Positions 12,414-22,689 are shown, counted from the first letter of the stretch. The stretch: 64,000 nucleotides of DNA from Takakia lepidozioides (GCA_030704615.1 CM060732.1:68491053-68555052); one strand, 5' to 3'. Numbers and translations are program-made. Notes: generated by a model not told the origin, from the sequence alone.

Positions 12414-15400
12414 TCAGTCTGACTCAGAGTCAGTACAATGTATCCCCTCTTCCTCTGCATCTAAGTCTAAGTATTTTAGAACACCGGATCCACGCTGGAT
12501 ACACCTACGGCTGGCCACTAAAAAGTCAGGGGATAGGGACTCGGACGCGTGAAGTGCCATTGCTTCGGCATAAAGAGGGAGCAGAAAATTGGAAAGGGGG
12601 CTGTCGAAAACAGACTCGCCAGAAATGACTGTATCTCCTGAAGATCCACCGCTGGCTTTCCTGAAAGACAGCCTGAAAAAGTTATTACTGTAACTTTGAT
12701 GTTATCGAGAAATTGAGTATGACTCCCAAAGAGGGTTTAGCACTTACTCACATGAAAAGTCGTTGTCGACCTGCTTATCTTCGGGATCGTCATCATTTCG
12801 AATATGAATCCGATCAGTCTGTGTGCCTGAAGTGGAGCCAGACAAAAGGGGGAGGAGCACTGTGTTGTAGAGGTCAGAATCACCCTCCATACCAAAAAGG
12901 CTTCTTCCGCCTGCCTTGCATGCGTGGTAAGTTGCTCCTGCACCAGACAGGAGAACATAAGCAGTTTGGAGGAGGGGATTTAAGCAGATGAAACTGTTGA
13001 AAGGAAACCAATTCGGAAGGGAGAAAACAAACTTGTGGACACAGAAAGATCAACCACCCGTGCAGAGCGGTGGCTGCATGACTCCAGCAGTATTTGCATG
13101 AATGTTGGTGACTTTTCCTTTGCACCTCTCCAGGGAGTGCCATCTGGTCTCTTCAGAGTCTGTCTGGACTGCATGAAGTTGTACAAAATGTCATCGACAT
13201 GGGGCTCATAGGGGGGGTTGACGAAACAACCCTGGTCAGAAATCTCAAAGCTGCGGATGGAGGATGGTGTCTTTGATGTGCGAATCCTCCGCAGGCAGAT
13301 CGCCTCGAACATCCTCGTTTGCCAAAGATAGCAGGTTAGTGTGGTAAACACAATCTAAAGTGGAAGTGTGTACATCGGCTATTCAGAACTCTGACACCAA
13401 AAAACCATGAATCGTTGATGATCGGTGTCGATCATAAAACATTCTACTAGAGTGGAGCTGCAGAGAAAATTGAAACTCATGATCAAAGCATAAGCAGAAG
13501 GCAGACGGCATACCAGCTGACCAGGGAAACCCCCTTTCACAAGGTAGAGGCTGTTCACACAATTCCATGTGCGCAAAACTTCAAACCCTGAAGACTTGAG
13601 GTATGATGCCAATGCCCGACGACTATCATTGTCACATGACTGAAAAAGCAGAAGTGTCCCTGCATCAGAGAGGAAGTTATTACAGAACCCGAACACCCAA
13701 CTCCAGTAGTTGTCCTCGAATTTGTTCCAGCCTAGCGTCTTGCCATTTGGAAGAACTTCTGGCACAGCCTGGCCATCCGGGATGTCGAGAATGACAATGT
13801 CGGCCGCATAAGTTTTATGCACACCGCACACGAAGGTGGGACCTGTGCTCACCTGCAACAGACATGTTTTTTATAAGAACGAAAGCAAGAATGTTTTCAA
13901 AGAACGAGACTGAAATACTGCCAACGAAACATTCAGAGAATAAGGAAAGAAACTGGAATTCTCACCAGATTGAGGAATGAGATTATATTGTCCCAGGTAG
14001 GGGATGGCACCCCAGTGTATCCTCTCTTTCGACTCTGCATCATCGAAAGCCAACCCTCATTAACAATTTTCATCTCTCCTGCTGAATCAGAACGGGAAGG
14101 GTGTGGCTTGGCATCGAACACGCACTGAAGAGTGCGGGTATATCTTCCAGCACTAAAGTCCTGCCCACTCTCCATCTCCTTTTCTTTCTCCTTCCCCTTG
14201 TCCTTTTCCTTCTCTTTGGACTTGTCTTTGTCCTTTGGCTTTGCTGGTGAGATGGCTATGACATCAAGAGCCTTGTCTTTTGGTTTGCGGCCCGCCTTCT
14301 TTCCCTTCTGCGGCGTTCCCTGAGCATCAGGCTCCTTGGCAGCCAAGGTTGCTATGTTTCGTTGATACTCTTCGTCAGTCAAAGGCGCCAGCATCTCAGC
14401 GTTATTGTTCAAGTATTTCATATGCTGTTCTTGAAAGGTCGTGTGCTCAGGTGGGCAGTCAAGGTATCACCCACAGTCTCTGAAGTGAGAAGGACTCCAG
14501 TCCTTCAATATCCCTGCAGTATACATGGTTGGATCGTTTGCAGGGTCCGACCACATGTCAAGATAGTCGGGAATTCCGCTCAGGTGATTTCCTTCCATAA
14601 GCACATATTTCGTGTACCTGAAAAAAGGAGATGAATCCCAACCCACAAAAGCGCTCAGTGAGTAAGATGCAAGTAGAACAGAAAGAATAAAACATGGATT
14701 GAAATGGCTCTGACAACTGCTCCAAGGACCTTTCAGGACCACACTACTGCTCCAGATATGAATGTCGTCAACGCCATTCAAAACATTCCATTCCATGACA
14801 CTGTAAATACATCCTAATCCAGGTGAATGCAAATAAGCGATTAGAAATGACACAGACATAGAAGTGAATGTCGTCAACGACATTCAAGAATGAAGCCAAA
14901 TTATTACTGAAATGAAGCAAAATCACAGGATGGAAATAAAATTTTTGAGTAAGGAACCATCCAGGAAAACTCAATGCACATTCATAACGAACCTATCACT
15001 GAGGACCTCACAACATCACTGTATGTGAATGGCGTCAACGCCATTCACAAAAATACAAAAAAGAAACCAATTACTTAGCTCCCCAATCCATGAAAATTGA
15101 ATTTGTCGTTTTTGAATAATACAGACACAGCTGTGAATGTCGTCAACGACATTCACTTTGGATTTCTCATAACAGAGCTTATCAAGCCTCCATATTCATC
15201 GCAAGAGGAAAAAACAATGCAGAACAACTGAATGTCTGCATTGACATTCAGCAAAATGAAATGATCAACCCTCATTGTAACCTCTATGGACATTACAAAA
15301 ATTTAAATAACCTTGAGGACCACACAACAACTCTGTATGTGAATGTCGTCAACGCCATTCAAGGACATTATCAATTCTAATCAGGGACAATATAATTGCA

Positions 15401-17311
15401 CCCTTAGATCCTAACCAGGTGAATTCATATACTCGCTTAAGAATGACTCAGACAAAGAAGTGAATGTCGTCAACGACATTCAATCTGGATCTAAGATTGC
15501 AATCCATATGAAGCCACAATTTTTCCCAAAAAAACAGTAGAGTTTCAAGTATGACATTTCACCTGTACACAACTCGCATCATGGCCCACTCTCCTCCAAC
15601 CTGACTGTCAAAGTCGTTGGACCGTAAAATGTTACCATCTTTGGAGAACTCCCGGAAAAAATAGTATCTCCAGGTGAGACCTCTCCACTTCCTTATGTAT
15701 GCCTCCAATGACATTTGGGGAGGGGAAACAATCGCAATGTTCAGGTCCTTCAAAGTCTGATCCAGCACAATGACGGCGCGCTTTTCGAGCTGCAAATAGT
15801 ATATTTGTCAGAATTGCAAAAAAGAAACACATCACATACTTGAAGAGAAGAAACAGCATGTTCGAATACAGACCTGACTCCAAAATGTAGCCTTGTGGAG
15901 CCAGTTATCAAACACCAAATCACTGATTCCTTCCACCTTTGTGCCAGGCTGTATGGTGCTCTTTGGGAACTGATTCAAGTCCTTTACTGTTTGATCTGAG
16001 TTCCATATCTCCAGCCACCTTATTTTTGTTTGTGGGTCGACCATCGATATGGCCAGCCGGTGCAATTTCTCCTGCTGCATCTCCGGATGCACATGCTTGT
16101 CATAGTGTGTTTTGATCTGCTGAAGGAACTCAGGACCAAGTCCAGGATCTACTATTCTAAGCTGCTTTCCGAAGGCTGACATCAATTTGGTTCTTCGCAT
16201 CTCAAACTCCTTCTTTATTGCAGCTTCCACACCCTTTGATGTCCTTAGTTCCTCTGGTGTAGTGCGGTAATATTCGGATTTTCCCTTCTCAGCTGCCTCT
16301 ACCAGTTCTTGCTGCATTCATTCAAGTAGTGATTAGCTCCGAAGGGACTCTAAACATGTATTCGAAAAGTAAACAGATTACAGACTCGGGCTTACCGCAT
16401 ACATGTACTCCAGAAACGCCTCTCGTGTCAAAGAATACCAAGTGCCTGCAGCTCTTCCTGTTTCGCACTTCTTGATGATATTGGGTGGTAGTACTGTCCG
16501 AAAATCATCCAGCTTCATCAGACCAATCCTCTGAATTCGGAATAGTGTGTGAACCAAGCTTGTTGTCACATGCGATTTCTCTGTCGATCTGCAAAAACAT
16601 TGAAAACATTGCATTCCTTAACACTGTTTTTTGAGGATCAACAAGACACTACAGAGGGAATCAAATCTCCTGGATGACTTACTTGTTCACGTCGTGCATA
16701 GCTGTAAGAAGCCTAGCGATGTCTTTTCCTGGATCCAAAACCATTGCCTCCACAGCAACATGCTTGTCTTTGTCTTTCGAATGGTGTTTCTGAATGTATC
16801 CCATCCATGCCAGCAATCGGTGGTTGCCGTCCCAGACGTAGAACATGTGGTTGCAAAATTGCTGGGTGTTCTTTCCCATCATGAGGCCCAGCTCGAACTC
16901 CTCATTGGCATCTTTCCAGCACTCATCCCAGTTATCACTGATCTCTGGAGAAACTAATGTGCTTTTCCCATTTATATCCGTCAGTGACACATAAAAAACT
17001 TGTGCACCAAGTCTATATCCATGCACAAAATCACTCTCCAATTTTGTTATGTCATGGGAAAGAGGTGGACGCACAACAGGCATTGATATCATCCGGCACA
17101 GAGGTATGTCCAGACGCCCTCCAGATACGAGCATGTCCCTTATAACCTCCTGAGAGTTTACCTTCTGGAATGACATGAGTTCTTTCACCTTGTCAAGGTA
17201 GTGCACTTCGGATTCATCTGCTTCATCTGTATTCTCTGAGCTTTTTGCGGACTCGTCCCCATCTCCAGATCCTTTCCCCTCTGATCCTGTAGGCTTCGAC
17301 CTCACAGTTTT
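12414..17311 (-). pseudogene. ParB-like domain plus beta-class methyltransferase-like gene (nine exons, one in-frame TGA)
   Basis: Exons read on the minus strand: 17311-16683, 16588-16396, 16311-15874, 15789-15563, 14617-13966, 13852-13514, 13354-13033, 12937-12748, 12660-12414. All junctions are GT-AG and every phase matches, giving about 1,078 codons to a TGA at 12414. The first exon lacks an obvious ATG, so a 5' exon is probably missing. Exon 1 holds a ParB/sulfiredoxin-like motif (VWDGNHRLLAW). Exon 5 has a lysine-rich linker. Exon 6 carries a motif-IV-like strand (ADIVILDIPDG). Exons 7-8 carry motif I (VVDLSV, then ATYHACKAGGRSLFGMEGD), so the order is the permuted one of beta-class DNA N6/N4 methyltransferases. 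One TGA at 14469-14467 interrupts exon 5. Glycines usual in motif I read S and R, and DPPY reads DIPD, so activity is doubtful. Substrate is unknown. Confidence 0.72.
14760..15482. repeat. intronic array of seven 21-bp palindromes
   Basis: Within the fourth intron of the ParB/methyltransferase gene, near-palindromes of the form GAATGTCGTCAACGACATTCA occur at 14760, 14866, 15027, 15135, 15230, 15341 and 15462. Two context types alternate: one preceded by GTATGTGAATG (CGCC version), the other by GACTCAGACA..GAAGTGAATG (CGAC version). This makes a dimeric higher-order repeat of about 270-330 bp. Positions are read directly; function is not known. Confidence 0.9.
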
Positions 17312-17355
17312 CTGCACGATGCCATTCAGTTCTGACTAAGTGATTTGCAAATAGT

Positions 17356-17577
17356 GAATGGCGGTAACGACAATCACTCTGTATCAAGGAAACTCACCAT
17401 GAATGGTGTGAAAGAATTCAGCACAATCTACACATGCAAAGCCGAGACTGCCGTATTCAAAACAAAAGTGAGAGCGATAGCGAACGGCGTTAACGACAAT
17501 CACAAAAGATAACAACCTGCCGGATCGGTGTTGTGTAATGACATATATGTGCAACTGATTGGCGGCAACGACATTCA
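17356..17577. repeat. three related palindromic motifs upstream of the ParB/methyltransferase gene
   Basis: Variants GAATGGCGGTAACGACAATCA (17356), GAACGGCGTTAACGACAATCA (17482) and GATTGGCGGCAACGACATTCA (17557) echo the intronic palindromes at 14760-15482. They lie just 5' of the first recognised exon, between it and the start of transposase fragment T3a. Confidence 0.75.
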
Positions 17578-17585
17578 GTATAGTT

Positions 17586-18043
17586 TACCTCCTCCTGCGT
17601 CCTCCCGGGTCCCCCCGGCAAATCCTGACTTGTGGCCAACCAAACGAGATGGAAAGCTCGTTCGGCGTTTCCCTCCAACCGCTGAACACTTTGGCAAAGT
17701 GGAGTCCGCAAGAATGCTCCAAGCTCGTGTCGGAAGCACCACGGAAGTACCCGATCCAGGATATGGTCGGGTATTCACAATCATCACTTCCACATCTGCT
17801 GTTCATGACAGGACCTACGACATCACGGTTTCCAATTTCCCCAATTGCACATGTCCTGATTTTGTGAATATGCTATCAACCAGTTTGGGCAAGAGAGGTA
17901 AATTCATACCCTGCAAACATTTGTATTTCATATTTTTGAGGAGGATGGTTTGCGATCCCAAACGTGACAACTTCATTCACCAGGCCACTATGAGTTTCAA
18001 CGAGGTCGATACTCTTTTGCAGCGGGATACAACACATGGGTAG
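17586..18043 (+). pseudogene. SWIM transposase 3' fragment (copy T3a)
   Basis: Begins abruptly at CTGCGTCCTCCCGGGTCC and encodes the last 150 residues of the transposase: NPDLWPTKRDGKLVRRF, QARVGSTTEVPDPGYGRVF, the SWIM finger CTCPDF...CKHLYF, and the end TLLQRDTTHG. The frame is open to its stop, but the gene lacks everything upstream. The segment is nearly identical to 21791-22241, including about 600 bp of downstream sequence. Confidence 0.85.
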
Positions 18044-18494
18044 CATGAACTATGTAATGTGGTATGTGGATGACCATGATTTGAAATGTGTAATTCACAT
18101 CAATTCGTCGGCTGTGCAATGATATGGCCTCCAACTATACGGAGTGAGGTCTGAGTGACAACTTTTAGGTAGTGCACATTTGTCATTGCACCGTTCGAAG
18201 TCTACATGTCTTGCTGTCGCTATGCACTACAATCATCTTTTGAAGATGATCATAACTCTCATTGTTATTTGAGGAGGGAGGAAGTCTTCTCGTGGCAGCC
18301 TTTATGGCGCACACTTTGTGAGGATATTTTGTCGTCTTCGTAATTGTAAAAGTGAAACAAACATTTGTAATTGCACAATGTTGGATGCTGCAATTGTAGG
18401 CCTCAACGCTCGTCTTGATTCTATTTAGGCAAGATTCCCTGCATTAATTCCACGGTCATAGGACCATCCACGGTTATAGGCGGCGCATGTTAAT

Positions 18495-18690
18495 GCTGAC
18501 GTGGCAGATGACGGACAGTGCCACGTCATCATTTACCGCCACATCAGCATGCTGACATGACGCTCACGCCACGTCAGCATGTGTGCAGGCTCACGCCACG
18601 TCAGCTGGCGTGAGCGTACGCTCACGCCACGTCACTCCTGCGTGAGCGTACGCTCGCGCGCTCACGTGCAACGCTCACGCCATTGCGTCG
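18495..18690. repeat. GTGAGC/CACGTCA array A3
   Basis: Contains GCTGACGTGGC, GCCACGTCA, GCTCACGCCACGTCAGC (twice) and GTGAGCGTACGCTCAC, many as inverted pairs able to fold back. It lies at the 3' end of T3a and is followed directly by unrelated sequence, so it marks a unit boundary. Confidence 0.75.
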
Positions 18691-18965
18691 TTGAAGAGGG
18701 AGTAGAGGAAAGTGTGGCAATGGAGGAGCAGGAATCAGCAGAAGAACAGCAGCCCGCCATAGTTCCAAGGACAGATGAAGAGGACACCGCATCTGAGGGA
18801 GAGACAGACGAGATGGAAGAGGATGTTGAAGGTGGCCTCACGAGGAGTCTGCCTGCGGGAAAGAGGAAGGGGGAGAGGCTCACGTACACGCTCGGCGCAG
18901 AGAGCAGCCCGAAGCGCAAAGGGTCCCCGACAATTGGGGAGTCTTCTGGAGCAGCCAAGAAAAAG
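18691..18965 (+). other. open acidic/lysine-rich segment of uncertain origin
   Basis: An open frame encodes an acidic run (EEQESAEEQQPAIV, TDEMEEDVEGG) then a basic run (KRKGSPTIGESSGAAKKK), ending at a possible splice donor (AAAAAG|GTGAAA at 18965). It may be the linker exon of the second methyltransferase copy, comparable to the lysine-rich linker of the first. The splice phase does not match the next exon (19792), so this is uncertain. Confidence 0.35.
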
Positions 18966-19061
18966 GTGAAATTCTTAAGACCCACATTTCTGTTTCGTTG
19001 CTGATATGAATATAGCCCACATAAGACATCTGCACCACGCTGAAAGCACCGCAAACTGGAA

Positions 19062-19760
19062 GCCCAAACAGTGTGCGGCAACGCACACTGTTTGGGCCTA
19101 CCAATTTGCTTGATTGTTCAGGTGCGAAACGCCCAAACTTGGGCACTACAACAGGTTCAACACAACCCAAATTGCAACCTCAAACAGTGTGAGTTGAGCT
19201 GAACATTTCACTGCTGTTTCCATCTGGATATCGGTTTTCCAAGATATGTATGTCAGGACGACAGAACCCTTCAGTGGCAGCTCAAACAGTGTGAGTTGAG
19301 CTGAACATTTCACTGCTGTTTCCATCTGGATATCGGTTTTCCAAGATATGTATGTCAGGACGACAGAACCCTTCAGTGGCAGCTCAAACAGTGTGCGTTG
19401 GCGCACACTGTTTGAGCTGAACATGTAAGTGTTTTTCCCGATTGAAATTTGGACTTCCAGGGCAGGTTTATGATGATGAAATAACCATTCAGTGGCAGCT
19501 CAAACAGTGTGCGTTGGCGCACACTGTTTCAGCTGAACATGTCACTGTTTTTTTGGTGTTAAAATTCGGCATTTAGGGCACGTTTCTGAGGATGAAATAA
19601 CCATTCAGTGGCAGCTCAAACAGTGTGCGTTGGCGCACACTGTTTAAGCTGTACATGTCACTGTTTTTTTGGTGTTAAATTCGGACTTCCAGGGCAGGTT
19701 TATGATGATGAAATAACCATTCACTGGCAGCTCAAACAGTGTGCGTTGGCGCACACTGTA
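19062..19760. repeat. tandem array with 28-38-bp perfect palindromes (116- and 102-bp periods)
   Basis: A 36-bp palindrome stands at 19062-19097 (arms GCCCAAACAGTGTGCG, loop GCAA). Palindromes AAACAGTGTGCG-TTGG-CGCACACTGTTT start at 19386, 19502, 19618 and 19734, exactly 116 bp apart; the last is truncated. Two earlier units (19182, 19284; 102-bp spacing) keep only the left arm (AAACAGTGTGAGTTGAGCTG). The array lies immediately 5' of the second methyltransferase copy, probably in its intron. Confidence 0.92.
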
Positions 19761-19791
19761 TGTAGGGGCCCGATTTTTTTTTGCTTCTTAG

Positions 19792-20795
19792 TTCCTTGTG
19801 GATGTCATGTTCGCAAACTCGTCTATTTGAAGCTGTTTGTCTCGTCCGGGTGCATCCACAAACGACTCCGGCCGGCATTACCGAATTTGCCATCACTCAT
19901 GGGGCCAAGTTCATAGATGACAAGACAGATCCCCCCACGGATGACATGCATCACAACTACGTCGACAGCAACGTGTGCTTGCGAAGGGGGAATGGGGTTC
20001 CTTGGAGAGGGGCGAGGGAGAGGAGCCCGGCTTTCATTCAAACGATTGTGGAGTGCTGCACCTACACAGACGCCAGAGTTCTGGATTTGTCGATGGGCAC
20101 AGGTTCGTCTCTTCAACATTCACATTTCATGAGGTTTGATTGAGCTTGCACTTTCAGCACTTCCCACCGTTCCGAATGTGTCTTCAATGTCTTCTTCATT
20201 CATTCTATTCCACTGCAGGTGCTTCTTACCACGCTTGCAAGGCCAGTGCGTGACATCTCTTTGGATTGAAGGGGATGCTGAGATTTACAAGAACCTCCTG
20301 ATGGGTTTGGGTGGACACACTTCTCAAGTCCTTCCGAAGCCCCGTCCCGTTGATACTGATACAGAGGAGACTTCTGACAAGGAGCTGGACTCCGACTTTG
20401 CCTGTGAGTAAGTTCAACCTTTGCATGCTTGCATTGTTGTTTCAATATCGAGAATCGCTGTTCTTGAGGCAAAGTGCACATTGGAGACATCCTCTTTGTT
20501 GGACTTGTGCATTGCATCATTGTGTTAAAAATGGGGTTTTGTGGACATGTGCAGGAGTCTGCGTGCTTCCACTTGCCCTCCAGGGCTATCACACCTATTT
20601 GGACTTGTTTGCAGTCCTCCTCGGTCTTGCGTGCTACCTGTCTATGCGGAGGCACTCGCAGCAAGCATGTCCGTTCATGGGACTCCGAGTCCACCTTACG
20701 ACGGCCTTCGTAGAACACGTGGTGTTGGGGCCAGAATCTTTGTAGATGACATAGCACAGGAGGTGGACACTGATTGTGATGACTGCGACACTTGA
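19792..20795 (+). pseudogene. second ParB/methyltransferase copy, C-terminal exons only
   Basis: Three exons match the last three of the gene at 17311-12414: 19792-20102 (SQTRLFEAVCLVRV, PWRGARERSPAF, then motif I LDLSMGTG), 20219-20407 (GASYHACKASA, then broken) and 20555-20795 (LPVYAEALAA, ending DTDCDDCDT). Motif I here keeps the GTG that the other copy has lost. A TGA at 20251-20253 and a one-base deletion near 20265 disrupt the middle exon. No ParB domain is found upstream, so this is a 5'-truncated pseudogene. Confidence 0.75.
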
Positions 20796-21219
20796 TATGA
20801 AGTTTTCTTTTGGTTTAATTCTGGGCCAAATTTGAAATGGGATGGTTGTGTGTCCTTGTTGTCCTGTTTGCAATGTGTGCGTGGAATTCACATTCATGGT
20901 TACAAACTATTGTTGGAGATGGGGGTTGCATGGACTGCCTGGATTGTTCCTTCAATCTATTTGGTGTTTTGTGGACCTCACAGACTTAAGTGCATTGCGA
21001 AAACAAACAAACCACTTTGGTTCGTGTAGAGCATCCTCGCATCATTTGCTAATTGGTCCCAAAACTATTCCTGCTAGAAGAATGGTTGGTGAATCCATCA
21101 CGGTGAAGTCCACCTCATCAAAAACTGTTCAGGCATTCTCAATTCTACCCAAATCAACCCGCGGAAATAGGTGACACCACTCGGAAATAGGTGACATCCG
21201 CGGAAATAGGCACTGTTTG

Positions 21220-21296
21220 CATGCTGACGTGGCGTGAGCCTGTGCCGGGCTCACGCTTTCCTGGGCTCACAGGCTCATGCCTCCGGGCTCATGGAA
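21220..21296. repeat. GTGAGC/CACGTCA array A4
   Basis: Starts GCTGACGTGGCGTGAGCCTG and continues with GGGCTCACG, GGGCTCACAGGCTCATG and GGGCTCATGG up to the first T3b-homologous base. Its reverse complement resembles array A1 at 6781. Confidence 0.65.
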
Positions 21297-21302
21297 TAGC
21301 AC

Positions 21303-22245
21303 CCCCCATTGTGGAGGAACCTCCAACACAACGGCAAGCTCCAGCATCAAATAGTGCCACTGAAATGGTGCAGGAGAGAAACAACCCCCTTGATGTGCTT
21401 GAGTCCGCATGCCCCGACCACGTTTGGCACATAGAACGCACAAGTGTAGGGTCTCGTGTGAAATGTACAACGATCAGGGCAACTAATTTCGAGAAGTGCA
21501 CTTCATCTATATCCAGAGGTGGTGCCCGAACTCCTGCTCCGACTTTCACGGGCTTGATGCGTCCATACGGTCAACCAGAAGCCAAGAACCACAAGTTCTG
21601 GTTCTGCGCAGATGATTGTGCCAAATGTGTGCATGGAACTGTGTGTCCTTCCGTAGTGATGAAGCCATCTCCTCCAACCGTTTGGCCCATGAAGGTGGGA
21701 ACACATCTCAGCTTTCAAGAGATTGAAATGCTGGAGGAGGCAGGTTTTTCCCTTGCGAGACAACCCCAACTCCATGCATGTGCTACTACTTCTGCGTCCT
21801 CCCGGGTCCCCCTGGCAAATCCTGACTTGTGGCCAACCAAACGAGATGGAAAGCTTGTTCGGCGTTTCCTTCCAACCGCTGAACACTTTGGCAAAGTGGA
21901 GTCCGCAAGAATGCTCCAAGCTCGTGTTGGAAGCACCACGGAAGTACCCGATCCAGGATATGGTCGGGTATTCACAATCATCACTTCTATATCTGCTGTT
22001 CATGATAGGACCTACGACATCACGGTTTCCAATTTCCCCAATTGCACATGTCCTGATTTTGTGAATATGCTATCAACCAGTTTGGGCAAGAGAGGTAAAT
22101 TCATACCCTGCAAACATTTGTATTTCATATTTTTGAAGAGGATGGTTGCGATCCCAAACGTGACAACTTCATTCACCAGGCCACTATGAGTTTCAACGAG
22201 GTCGATACTCTTTTGCAGCGGGATACAACACATGGGTAGCATCAA
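21303..22245 (+). pseudogene. SWIM transposase 3' half (copy T3b)
   Basis: Its first residues (IVEEPPTQ) align with the last intact residues of T1 (IVEE at about 6768). It then continues with the Cys-rich module (HVWHIERTSVGSRVKC; HKFWFCADDCAKCVHGTVC) and the SWIM finger CTCPDF...CKHLYF. A one-base deletion near 22147, relative to T3a, shifts the final 30 residues out of frame. The left border sits against array A4. T1 plus T3b together would make one transposase gene. Confidence 0.8.
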
Positions 22246-22689
22246 CTATGCAATGTGGTATGTGGACGACCATGATTTGAAATGTGTAATTCACATCAAT
22301 TCGTTGGCGGTGCAATGATATGGCCTCCAACTATACGGAGTGAGCTCTGAGTGTCAACTTTTAGGTAGTGCACATTTGTCATTGCACCGTTCGAAGTCTA
22401 CATGTCTTGCTGTCGCTATGCACTACAATCATCTTTTGAAGATGATCCTAACTCTCATTGTTATTTGAGGAGGGAGGAAGGTCTTCCCGTGGCAGCCTTT
22501 ATGGCGCACACTTTGTGAGGATATTTTTCGTCCTCGTAATTGTAAAAGTGAAACAAGCATTTGTAATTGCACAATGTTGGATGCTGCAATTGTAGGCCTC
22601 AACGCTCGTCTTGATTCTATTTAGGCAAGATTCCCTGCATTAATTCCCCGGTCATAGGACCATCCACGGTTATAGGCGGCGCATGTTAA

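Larger units (their letters stand above)
17586..18690 (+). repeat. 1.1-kb direct duplication, left copy
   Basis: Covers T3a, its 3' flank and the GTGAGC/CACGTCA array, ending at CATTGCGTCGTTG. The right copy is 21791-22847, ending at the same 13 bases. The two are nearly identical by eye; the left copy has about 30-45 extra bases of the GTGAGC array near 18615-18675. Confidence 0.9.

Noticed and set aside
14467-14469. TGA as selenocysteine or a hidden micro-intron
   Set aside because: No cysteine-like context, and no GT-AG pair around the codon restores the frame with a plausible intron length.
14760-15482. CRISPR-like array
   Set aside because: Repeats are palindromes with irregular 95-160-bp spacing inside a eukaryotic intron; there are no equal spacers and no cas genes.
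18579-19004. Stand-alone acidic/basic protein gene
   Set aside because: It begins in the GTGAGC array and the last part reads into intron-like sequence. It is better treated as a possible linker exon, or as chance open frame.
20474-20713. Independent small gene after the second methyltransferase copy
   Set aside because: The region 20555-20795 is explained in another frame as the last exon of the methyltransferase-like gene, matching 12660-12414.
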